Source: Cellulomonas sp. (GTDB lineage: Bacteria > Actinomycetota > Actinomycetes > Actinomycetales > Cellulomonadaceae). Taken from it: DNA of 8,030 nt. The notes under the pieces were generated by a model. It saw nothing but the letters and a program-made list of their open reading frames with translations, had not been told where the DNA came from and did not search any database. Position numbers and translations under genes: made by a program. Location: contig DAIDJQ010000016.1 of NCBI GenBank assembly GCA_027451305.1, positions 1 through 8,030 on the forward strand, in the 5' to 3' direction. This document shows, in pieces, positions 1 to 5,462 of this stretch (within the stretch, counting starts at the first letter, position 1; the number at the start of each line of letters is the position of its first letter).

Positions 1-227
1 TGCTGCTGGAACGCCGCGCCACCGTGCTCGGCACCACGCTGCGCTCCAGGCCGCTCGCCCAGAAGGCCGCGATCGTGGCGGCGGTGCGGCGACGGCTGTG
101 GCCCCTGGTCGCGGCCGGCACGGTGCACCCGGTGGTGCACGCCCGGCTGCCGCTCGCCGAGGCGGCGCACGCCCATGAGCTGATGGAGGCCGGTGCGGCG
201 TTCGGCAAGATCCTGCTCGAGCCCTAG
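1..227 (+). CDS. NAD(P)H-quinone oxidoreductase / zinc-type alcohol dehydrogenase family, C-terminal end only
   Basis: Only the last 74 codons are present; the reading frame enters at base 3 and ends at TAG 225-227. The visible protein begins LLERRATVLGTTLRSRPL and ends FGKILLEP. The pattern RATVxGTTLRSRPL, then a WPLV..G.V.PVVH stretch, then PLAEAAHAHELMEAG and GKILL is the typical C-terminus of the medium-chain quinone oxidoreductases (PIG3/QorA-like), which reduce quinones using NADPH in the cytoplasm. The catalytic half and the Rossmann glycine motif lie outside the window, so cofactor and substrate cannot be judged. bpa follows on the same strand after 37 bases. The family call is secure; the exact subfamily is inferred. 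Confidence 0.85.
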   Translation, partial: LLERRATVLGTTLRSRPLAQKAAIVAAVRRRLWPLVAAGTVHPVVHARLPLAEAAHAHELMEAGAAFGKILLEP

Positions 228-252
228 CGGCGCGCCGGCGCCCGCCGGGCGG

Positions 253-258
253 CACAAT
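253..258 (+). promoter_or_regulatory. Candidate -10 element for leaderless bpa transcript
   Basis: The hexamer CACAAT matches TATAAT at 4 of 6 positions, including the key A2 and T6. It ends exactly 6 bases before the GTG chosen as the bpa start (265). That spacing would put transcription start on the G of the start codon, giving a leaderless mRNA, which is common in actinobacteria. No good ribosome-binding site precedes this GTG, which agrees with the idea. No clear -35 was found. This is inference from spacing only. Confidence 0.4.
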
Positions 259-264
259 GCGCAG

Positions 265-834
265 GTGAGCCAGGACGACGAGAGCACCACGGTGCGCGAC
301 GACATCGAAGGTCCGGACCGGACCCAGCCCGAGGCCGAGCGCCTCGACGAGCCCGCCGAGGACCGCGAGGAGCAGGTCAGCACGCTCGTGGAGCAGCCGG
401 CCAAGGTGATGCGGATCGGCACCATGATCAAGCAGCTGCTCGACGAGGTGCGCAGCGCCCCGCTCGACAACGCCGCGCGCGTCCGGCTCGCCGAGATCCA
501 CGAGCGGTCGCTGGCCGAGCTCGAGGAGGGTCTGTCCCCCGAGCTCGTCGCCGAGCTGCACCGCATCACGCTGCCGTTCACGGACGACGTGCCCTCGGAC
601 GCGGAGCTGCGGATCGCGCAGGCGCAGCTGGTCGGCTGGCTCGAGGGGCTGTTCCACGGCATCCAGACGGCGCTGGTGGCTCAGCAGATGGCCGCGCAGG
701 CGCAGCTGTCCGGCATGCGCCGCGCGCTGCCGCCGGGGATGCACCCGCAGCAGGCGGCGCCCGGCGTCTTCGTCGTGCCGCGCGACCAGGACGACGAGGG
801 CGACGGCTCCCGGTCGACCGGCCAGTACCTCTAG
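265..834 (+). CDS. bpa: Bacterial proteasome activator Bpa/PafE (DUF2587 family)
   Basis: The 189-aa product belongs to the family of Mycobacterium tuberculosis Bpa/PafE. Members form dodecameric rings that dock on the 20S proteasome and open its gate without ATP, to degrade unfolded or selected proteins in the cytoplasm. Residues 1-45 are acidic and probably disordered. Residues about 48-155 are the conserved helical core, including MRIGTMIKQLLDEVR, ARVRLAEIHERSL and LVGWLEGLFHGIQTAL. After a Pro/Gly/Asp-rich linker the chain ends in GQYL, the HbYX-like tail that inserts into alpha-ring pockets of the proteasome. The length is close to the mycobacterial protein (about 174 aa). I chose GTG 265 because upstream in-frame sequence overlaps the oxidoreductase gene. 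It follows the oxidoreductase and converges on the exporter gene. Confidence 0.93.
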   Translation: MSQDDESTTVRDDIEGPDRTQPEAERLDEPAEDREEQVSTLVEQPAKVMRIGTMIKQLLDEVRSAPLDNAARVRLAEIHERSLAELEEGLSPELVAELHRITLPFTDDVPSDAELRIAQAQLVGWLEGLFHGIQTALVAQQMAAQAQLSGMRRALPPGMHPQQAAPGVFVVPRDQDDEGDGSRSTGQYL

Positions 835-843
835 GAACCGGTC

Positions 844-857
844 CGCGGGGTCCCGCG
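844..857. terminator. Weak GC-rich hairpin between convergent genes
   Basis: Between the bpa stop (834) and the stop of the convergent exporter gene (871) only 36 bases remain. They hold CGCGGG-GT-CCCGCG, which can fold as a 5-bp stem with a 4-base loop on either strand. There is no T-run on either side, so it is not a standard intrinsic terminator. It is the only structure in the gap and could serve both transcripts. Low certainty. Confidence 0.3.
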
Positions 858-870
858 TCGGGCCGATCCG

Positions 871-1755
871 TCAGGGCTGCTCGTCGACCGCCGCGACGAC
901 GTGCTCCCGGGCCTGCCGTGCCACGGGCGGCTCACGCCGGGCCGTGAGCGCGATCGCGGCGCACACCGCGACGACGCCGACCAGGTCCGGCACGCTCGGG
1001 CGCTGCCGCAGCACGACGGCACCGATCACGGCCGCGGTCGCGGGGAGCATCGCCAGCAGCACCGCGAAGGTCGCGGCGCTGACCCGGCGCAGCACCACCT
1101 GCTCGATGCCGTACGGCACCACCGACGAGCACACCGCGACGGCCACCACCGCGAGCGCGAGCCGCGCGTCGTGCAGCACGGGTCCGGCCCGCCCGGCAAG
1201 CCCCGGCGCCAGCACGAGTGCGCCGGTACCCATCCCGACGGCGAGGCCCGACAGGCCCGAGGCGTGCCCCGCAACCCGGCGACCCAGGACGATGTAGCCG
1301 GCCCAGAACGTCGCGGCTCCACCGATCGCCACCAGGCCCACCCGGGCCGTCCCGCCGGCGCTCAGCGACACGCCGGCGAGCAGCACCACCCCGACGGCGG
1401 CCACGGCGATCGCCCCGCGCTCCCGCCAGCCGGACCCCGTCACGGCGGCCACCGCCACCGGCCCGATGAACTCGATCGCCACGGCCGTGCCCAGCGGCAG
1501 GTGCGCGATCGCCACGTAGAAGCAGACGTTCATCGCGGCGAGCACGACGCCGAACGCCGCCGTGGTGAGCAGCCGACGGCGGTCCCACGGACCGCGCCGC
1601 CACGGGCGGGCCCACCCCAGGAGCAGCACCGCGGACACGGCGATCCGGAGCCACGCCACGGTGGCCGGCGGCAGCACGCCGAACAGTCGGACGGCCACCG
1701 CGGCGCCGAGGTACTGGGTCAGCCCCGAGAGCAGGAACAGCAGCGGGGCGGGCAC
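871..1755 (-). CDS. EamA/DMT-superfamily membrane transporter, RhtA-like
   Basis: The 294-aa protein is almost wholly hydrophobic, with about ten membrane helices and two EamA repeats. It resembles the Escherichia coli threonine/homoserine exporter RhtA. The best match is residues 74-103, where AMNVCFYVAIAHLPLGTA and then E95-F-I-G-P parallel the RhtA segment GMNYLFY...PLG.AVALEFTGP. The second repeat has SSVVPYGIEQVVLRRV (about 210-225). The role is probably efflux of amino acids or related small molecules across the cytoplasmic membrane; the substrate is not predictable. Where RhtA has a Glu-Pro in the second repeat (SMEPALAA), this protein has Leu237-Pro238 (AMLPATAA). The start is GTG 1753-1755, with a -10-like hexamer 6 bases upstream and no ribosome-binding site. 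It lies 67 bases downstream of aglG on the same strand but is probably transcribed separately. Confidence 0.85.
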   Translation of the reverse strand: MPAPLLFLLSGLTQYLGAAVAVRLFGVLPPATVAWLRIAVSAVLLLGWARPWRRGPWDRRRLLTTAAFGVVLAAMNVCFYVAIAHLPLGTAVAIEFIGPVAVAAVTGSGWRERGAIAVAAVGVVLLAGVSLSAGGTARVGLVAIGGAATFWAGYIVLGRRVAGHASGLSGLAVGMGTGALVLAPGLAGRAGPVLHDARLALAVVAVAVCSSVVPYGIEQVVLRRVSAATFAVLLAMLPATAAVIGAVVLRQRPSVPDLVGVVAVCAAIALTARREPPVARQAREHVVAAVDEQP

Positions 1756-1773
1756 CGGGTCAGGCTATGCCTG
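1756..1773 (-). promoter_or_regulatory. Candidate -10 inside a small dyad, leaderless exporter promoter
   Basis: On the minus strand the hexamer TAGCCT (1767 down to 1762) fits the actinobacterial TANNNT -10 pattern and ends 6 bases before the GTG start at 1755, implying a leaderless mRNA. The same bases lie within the dyad CAGGC-ATA-GCCTG (1773-1761), so a regulator binding the dyad would cover the -10. No clear -35 is visible. The rest of the 67-bp gap to aglG (to 1822) shows no convincing terminator. Confidence 0.4.
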
Positions 1774-1822
1774 CACCCGCTGCCCGCCCCGCGACGGCTG
1801 CCGCTCGGCGCTGCCCCGGACC

Positions 1823-2764
1823 TCAGCCCTTGACGGACCCCGCCAGCAGGCCTCGGACGAAGTACCGCTGCAGCGCGAGGAACACGATCACCGGGATGAC
1901 GATCGTGAGGAAGCCGGCCGGCGCCAGCAGCTCCTGGTGCGCGCCGTAGCTGCCCACCAGGCTCTGCATCCGCGCCGTCACGGGTTGCATGGCCGGGTTG
2001 GAGCCGCCGAACGTCTTGGCGACCAGCAGGTCGTTCCACACCCACAGGAACTGGAAGATCGAGAACGACGCGATGGCCGGCATCGACAGCGGCAGCACGA
2101 TCGACCGGAAGATCCGCAGGTGCGAGGCGCCGTCGACCCTCGCGGCCTCCATCAGGGAGGACGGGAGCTGGGCGATGAAGTTGTGCAGCAGGAACACCGC
2201 CAGCGGCAGCGAGAACATCGTGTGCGACAACCAGATCTGGGCGAGGGTGCCGTTCACCCCTGGTGAGGGTAGGACGGTGACACCCGCGATCCGCAGCCCG
2301 TGCACGTAGTACTGCTGCAGCGGCACGAGGGCCATCTGCAGCGGGACCACCTGCAGCGCGAAGATCCCGAAGAAGATGACGTCGCTGCCGCGGAACGGCA
2401 GCCACGCGAGCGCGTAGCCCGCCATCGAGGCGATGAAGATCGGGATGATCGTCGCGGGGATGGTGATGGCGAGGGAGTTCACCAGCGGGATGAACAGGCC
2501 GCCGTTGCCGGTGAGCACCTGCTCGTACCCGGACAGGCTGAAGCTGGGGTGGAGGAAGAAGTTCCACCAGCCCGTGGTCGCCGCGTCCTGCTTGGACCGG
2601 AACGAGTTGACGAACAGTCCGAGCGTCGGGATGGTCCAGAGAACGCCGATCGCGACGGCGAGGACCGAGGCGAGCGAGGTGCTGAAGGTCTGGCGCACCG
2701 ACTTGACGGCGGCGGTGCCCGTGAGCGGCTTCTTGACGCCGGAGGACGTCGTGGTCGTGGTCAT
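1823..2764 (-). CDS. aglG: Sugar ABC transporter permease, AglG-like (MalG type)
   Basis: The 313-aa product is the second permease of a carbohydrate uptake 1 (CUT1) importer. A Thr/Ser-rich cytoplasmic N-terminus (about 1-28) is followed by six predicted membrane helices, starting near 31-54. The EAA loop that contacts the ATPase is at about 206-229 (EAARVDGASHLRIFR, then LPLSMP), and WVWNDLL follows at 241-247, as usual in MalG-type proteins. ATG 2764 is supported by GGGAG at 2774-2770 with a 5-base spacer. The start overlaps the aglF stop by 4 bases (ATGA), so the two are probably translationally coupled. It should pair with AglF to form the membrane channel. Assignment to the alpha-glucoside (Agl) group rests mainly on the binding protein in this operon. 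The reading frame stays open upstream to 3997 only because of base composition. Confidence 0.9.
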   Translation of the reverse strand: MTTTTTSSGVKKPLTGTAAVKSVRQTFSTSLASVLAVAIGVLWTIPTLGLFVNSFRSKQDAATTGWWNFFLHPSFSLSGYEQVLTGNGGLFIPLVNSLAITIPATIIPIFIASMAGYALAWLPFRGSDVIFFGIFALQVVPLQMALVPLQQYYVHGLRIAGVTVLPSPGVNGTLAQIWLSHTMFSLPLAVFLLHNFIAQLPSSLMEAARVDGASHLRIFRSIVLPLSMPAIASFSIFQFLWVWNDLLVAKTFGGSNPAMQPVTARMQSLVGSYGAHQELLAPAGFLTIVIPVIVFLALQRYFVRGLLAGSVKG

Positions 2765-3783
2765 CGGATCTCCCGCTCCCGGCGCAGCTGGCGGACGTTG
2801 TAGAAGACGAGCGGGAGCACGGCGAGGAAGAGGATCACCGCGAGCGCGCTGCCCCGACCGACCTGGCTCGTGACGAACATGTCGGCATACATCTGCCGCG
2901 CGAGCACGTCGGTCTCGAAGTTGCCGTTGTTGATGGTGAAGACGATGTCGAAGACCTTCAGCGTGGTGATCATGACGGTGGTCAGCACCACGACGAGCGT
3001 GCTGCGGATCATCGGGATCTGGATGGTGCGGAACAGCCGCACGCCGGACGCCCCGTCCATCCGCGCGGACTCGATGACCTCGTCGGGGATCGCCTTGAGG
3101 GCCGCCCCCAGCACCACCATGGCGAACCCGGCCTGGATCCAGATCATGATGACCATCTCGAGGAACGTGTTCAGCGGCGGGGTGATCAGCCAGTTGGGCG
3201 GGTTGCTCCAGCCGAGCTTCATCACCACCTCGCTCAGCAGCCCGGTCTGCGGCTGCGACGGCGTGACGTAGTTGTAGACGTACGACCAGATCACCGCGGC
3301 ACCCACGAACGAGATCGCCGTGGGCAGGAAGACCATCGTCTTCGGCAGCGCCGGGTGCTTCATCCGGTCGACCAGGAGTGCGACGAGCAGGCCGACGGCC
3401 ACGGCGACCGTGGGCACCACCAGGAGCCACAGCACCGTGCGCAGGATCGTCTGCTGGGTGTATGAGTCCGTGAAGGCGAACACGTAGTTCTTCAGCCCGA
3501 TGTGCTTCGTCTTGAGCTGACCCAGGAACTGCTGGTTCGTCAGGCTGTTGTTCATGGTCGTGATCGCCGGGATGATCAGGCCGAGCGTGACCAGGAACAG
3601 TGCGGGTCCCAGGCAGATGACGATCGCGAGCGGCTTCTGGAGCCGTCCGGTCGCCCGGCCTGCGACGAAGAAGATGATCGCGAGGATCGCGACGAAACCT
3701 GCGACGGCCTCGACGACCCCCAGCAGCGTGGTCGCGGCCTGACCGGCCACGCTCGTCGCCATGAAGACAGGTGCAGCGCTCAC
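2761..3783 (-). CDS. aglF: Sugar ABC transporter permease, AglF-like (MalF type)
   Basis: The 340-aa protein is the first CUT1 permease. It has an extra N-terminal helix (about 20-42) before the core (helices near 50-72, 116-138, 146-172, 205-230, 258-280 and 312-330), typical of MalF/AglF proteins. The EAA loop is at about 235-258 (EVIESARMDGASGVRLFR, then IQIP). I chose GTG 3783 over an adjacent GTG at 3786 because the purine-rich AAGGGGG at 3796-3790 then lies 6 bases upstream rather than 3. An ATG at 3762 has no ribosome-binding site. It follows aglE after a 126-base gap that holds a large hairpin, and overlaps aglG by 4 bases. Its likely role is alpha-glucoside or related oligosaccharide import together with AglE and AglG. 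The family is certain; the substrate is inferred. Confidence 0.9.
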   Translation of the reverse strand: MSAAPVFMATSVAGQAATTLLGVVEAVAGFVAILAIIFFVAGRATGRLQKPLAIVICLGPALFLVTLGLIIPAITTMNNSLTNQQFLGQLKTKHIGLKNYVFAFTDSYTQQTILRTVLWLLVVPTVAVAVGLLVALLVDRMKHPALPKTMVFLPTAISFVGAAVIWSYVYNYVTPSQPQTGLLSEVVMKLGWSNPPNWLITPPLNTFLEMVIMIWIQAGFAMVVLGAALKAIPDEVIESARMDGASGVRLFRTIQIPMIRSTLVVVLTTVMITTLKVFDIVFTINNGNFETDVLARQMYADMFVTSQVGRGSALAVILFLAVLPLVFYNVRQLRREREIR

Positions 3784-3784
3784 C

Positions 3785-3802
3785 ACAGACCCCCTTGTCT
3801 GT
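3785..3802 (-). promoter_or_regulatory. aglF ribosome-binding site presented in a hairpin loop
   Basis: The minus-strand RNA reads ACAGAC-AAGGGG-GUCUGU, a perfect 6-bp stem whose 6-base loop is the Shine-Dalgarno-like AAGGGG of aglF. The 3' arm ends at the first of two tandem GTG codons. The hairpin could either expose the site in the loop or, when a ribosome opens it, tune aglF translation. The pairing is visible directly; the function is inference. Confidence 0.45.
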
Positions 3803-3834
3803 CTCGCTCCGAACAGGGTTCCATGCTCCGACAG

Positions 3835-3885
3835 AACTGGTGCTCCGGCCCGCGGGACGCGCCCGCGGACCGGAGCACCTCAGTT
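3835..3885 (-). promoter_or_regulatory. Large intercistronic stem-loop between aglE and aglF
   Basis: On the minus-strand RNA, 3879-3862 pairs with 3856-3839 as an 18-bp stem around the loop CGCGU. The only imperfection is a U-G wobble at 3869/3849. Four more pairs (AACU 3885-3882 with AGUU 3838-3835) extend it beyond a 2-base bulge. It begins 24 bases after the aglE stop and ends about 51 bases before the aglF start. No U-run follows, so it is more likely an mRNA-stabilising or attenuating hairpin than a full terminator. Such structures between binding-protein and permease genes (as at malE-malF) let the binding protein be made in excess. Confidence 0.75.
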
Positions 3886-3909
3886 GTCGAGCATGTGGTG
3901 CAGCTGGGT

Positions 3910-5280
3910 TCAGCTGGTGGGCCAAGCAGCGTCGATCGCCTTCGCGACGTCCGCTGCCGACTTGCCGCTGCCGAACCAGTCGACCATGCCGGTCCACTCG
4001 GCACCGGCGCCGATGGCAGCCGGCATGGCGTCCGAGGCGTCGAACCGGAACGTGGCGTTCGGGTCGGCCAGGTACTTGGCGGAGAGCTGGTCGATCGGGT
4101 CGGTGTAGAGGGTCTGGTCGACCTTCTCGTTGGCCGACACCCAGCCGGGTGCGACCTTGATGCGGCTCTCAGCCCACTGGGGGCTCGAGAGGTAGTTCTG
4201 CACGGCCTGGGTCGCAGGGTCGTCGGCGAACGCCGTGACGAACTCGCCACCGCCCTCGACCGGGGTCGTGATCGACGGGTTGACGGCCGGCAGCTTGAAC
4301 GCGAACACGTCGCCGTCCGGGCCCACCTTGGTGCCCTGCGGCCACTGCGCCTCGTAGAAGGACGCCTGCTGCAGCATGCCGCACTCGTTCTTCAGGATCG
4401 GCAGGCCCGCGTTCTGGAACGTGGTGGTGGCGATGGTCTTGACGTCGCCGTAGCCGCCGTTGACCCACTTGGGGTTCTGCATCCAGCCGGCCACGGTGTT
4501 CATGGCCGTCTGGATCTGCGGGTCGGAGAACTTGACCTTGTGGCTGATCCAGTCGTCGTAGACCTGGCCGCCGTACGTGCCGAGGACGACCTCCTCGAGC
4601 CAGTCGGTGGCGGGCCAGCCGCTGGCCGTGCCGGAGCCGATGCCACCGCACCACGGCTTGGCGGCGCCGGTCATCTTCGCGGCCATCTGGTCGGACAGCG
4701 TCATCAGGTCCGCCCACGTGGTGGGCACGGTGAAGCCGTTGTCCTTGAAGTACTTCGGCGAGTACCAGACGAGCGACTTCATGTTGGCGCTCATGGGGGC
4801 CGCGTAGAACGTGCCGTCCACCGAGCCGTAGCCCTTCCAGGCGGCGTTCCAGTTGTTCTCGTTGGCGACCGTGCCGGCCGGCGGCTTCTTCACGGTGCCG
4901 GTGGCCACCATCTGCGCGAGCAGACCGGGCTGCGGGATGATCGCCAGGTTCGGGGCGTTGCCGCCGTTGACCTTGACCGGCAGGTCCGACTCGAAGGTGT
5001 TGGACCCGGTGTACTGGATGGTGATCCCGGTGCACTTGGAGAAGTCGGCCCAGGACTTGTTCAGGGAGTCCGACTCGGGGCTCAGGATCGAGCCGAACAT
5101 CGTGACGGTCGACCCGCTGTGCCCGGCGTAGGCCTGGTACTGCGCGCAGTCGCCGGTCAGCGCCGCCGCCGAGTCTGAGGAGCTCGAGTTGCTGGTCGAG
5201 CCGTTGCTCGTACAGCCGGCGACGGTGGCCAGTGCCGCCACCCCAGCGGCGGCAGCGGCGAATCGTGCGTTTCGCTTCAT
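3910..5280 (-). CDS. aglE: Sugar ABC transporter substrate-binding lipoprotein, AglE-like
   Basis: The 456-aa extracellular solute-binding protein (family 1) captures a sugar outside the membrane and delivers it to AglFG. Residues 1-22 form a lipoprotein signal with lipobox VAGC and predicted lipidated Cys23, followed by a Ser/Asn-rich linker to about 40. AglE-like signatures follow: TGSNTFESDLPVKVNGG.APNLAIIPQPGL (about 91-120), MKSLVWYSPKYF (167-178), PWCGGIGSGTASGWPATDW (209-227) and LQQASFYEAQWPQGT (303-317). Cys45/Cys83 and Cys211/Cys300 could form disulfides. ATG 5280 has AAGGA at 5290-5286, 5 bases upstream. It is first in the operon, behind a LacI-type operator. Homology to AglE/ThuE proteins suggests an alpha-glucoside such as sucrose, trehalose or maltose, but the true ligand is unknown. 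The family is certain. Confidence 0.92.
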   Translation of the reverse strand: MKRNARFAAAAAGVAALATVAGCTSNGSTSNSSSSDSAAALTGDCAQYQAYAGHSGSTVTMFGSILSPESDSLNKSWADFSKCTGITIQYTGSNTFESDLPVKVNGGNAPNLAIIPQPGLLAQMVATGTVKKPPAGTVANENNWNAAWKGYGSVDGTFYAAPMSANMKSLVWYSPKYFKDNGFTVPTTWADLMTLSDQMAAKMTGAAKPWCGGIGSGTASGWPATDWLEEVVLGTYGGQVYDDWISHKVKFSDPQIQTAMNTVAGWMQNPKWVNGGYGDVKTIATTTFQNAGLPILKNECGMLQQASFYEAQWPQGTKVGPDGDVFAFKLPAVNPSITTPVEGGGEFVTAFADDPATQAVQNYLSSPQWAESRIKVAPGWVSANEKVDQTLYTDPIDQLSAKYLADPNATFRFDASDAMPAAIGAGAEWTGMVDWFGSGKSAADVAKAIDAAWPTS

Positions 5281-5298
5281 GTCTGTCCTTCCCGGTCA

Positions 5299-5312
5299 CA
5301 ACAACGTTGATG
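5299..5312 (-). promoter_or_regulatory. Second dyad in the aglE leader, possible auxiliary operator
   Basis: The plus strand reads CAACAACGTTGATG: a perfect 8-bp palindrome CAACGTTG (5302-5309) with two more matching pairs outside one mismatch. AACGTT at its centre resembles LacI-family half-sites. The centre is 31 bp from that of the stronger operator at 5329-5344, close to three helical turns, so both could sit on one face of the DNA. It lies about 9 bases upstream of the aglE ribosome-binding site. Confidence 0.4.
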
Positions 5313-5328
5313 CGACAGGTGGCTGGTA

Positions 5329-5344
5329 CTGCAAACGCTTACAG
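5329..5344 (-). promoter_or_regulatory. LacI-family operator upstream of aglE
   Basis: The minus strand reads CTGTAAGCGTTTGCAG, an imperfect palindrome (6 of 8 symmetric pairs) with a central CG flanked by AA and TT. This is the AANCGNTT core recognised by many LacI/GalR-family repressors with an ATVSRAL-type recognition helix, as encoded next door at 5463-6485. If transcription starts near 5347, the site covers about +3 to +18, a blocking position. Identification rests on consensus and context. Confidence 0.7.
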
Positions 5345-5353
5345 AGCGACTCG

Positions 5354-5384
5354 ATCTTGTCATCGGGCGCCCCGGCGGCGTCAA
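5354..5384 (-). promoter_or_regulatory. Candidate promoter of aglEFG
   Basis: On the minus strand TTGACG (5384-5379) resembles a -35. CAAGAT (5359-5354), preceded by TGA, resembles an extended -10 (TGN plus A2, A5 and T6). The spacer is 19 bp, longer than ideal, which the TG extension may offset. The predicted start near 5347 leaves a leader of about 66 bases containing both operator-like dyads and the aglE ribosome-binding site. This is the best candidate in the 182-bp gap, but it is a prediction. Confidence 0.45.
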
Positions 5385-5393
5385 GGCTCCGGA

Positions 5394-5411
5394 CGTCACG
5401 ATTTCGTCACG
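5394..5411. repeat. Direct repeat CGTCACG x2 with 11-bp period upstream of the aglE promoter
   Basis: CGTCACG occurs at 5394-5400 and again at 5405-5411, a repeat of one helical turn just upstream of the candidate -35 of aglEFG. On the minus strand this is CGTGACG twice. Helically phased direct repeats in this position are typical of activator sites, but no regulator can be named. The rest of the gap up to the lacI stop (5412-5462) has no clear terminator. Confidence 0.4.
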
Positions 5412-5462
5412 CCCCGACCCCGCAGAGGTCGTCGCAGGGGGACGGAGCGGCACCGCACGGCC

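Noticed and set aside
193..264. An earlier in-frame start for bpa
   Set aside because: It would overlap the end of the oxidoreductase gene and add Arg/Ser/Pro-rich residues not expected in the family.
257..268. ATG just before the bpa start
   Set aside because: It reads ATG CGC AGG TGA and stops at once; it is out of frame with bpa.
1756..1822. An intrinsic terminator after aglG
   Set aside because: Only short imperfect GC stems and no T-run; not supportable.
901..1833. A 310-codon + strand open frame opposite the exporter
   Set aside because: His/Arg/Gly-rich shadow translation with no recognisable domain; the minus strand encodes a clear membrane transporter.
1823..3997. A 724-codon minus-strand frame that would fuse extra sequence to AglG
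   Set aside because: The part before 2764 is an out-of-frame reading of aglF; ATG 2764 has a good ribosome-binding site and the ATGA overlap.
3502..5178. A 558-codon open frame on the + strand opposite aglE and aglF
   Set aside because: Low-complexity Arg/Gly/Val/Asp-rich translation typical of the strand opposite high-GC genes; the minus strand carries clear homologues with motifs.
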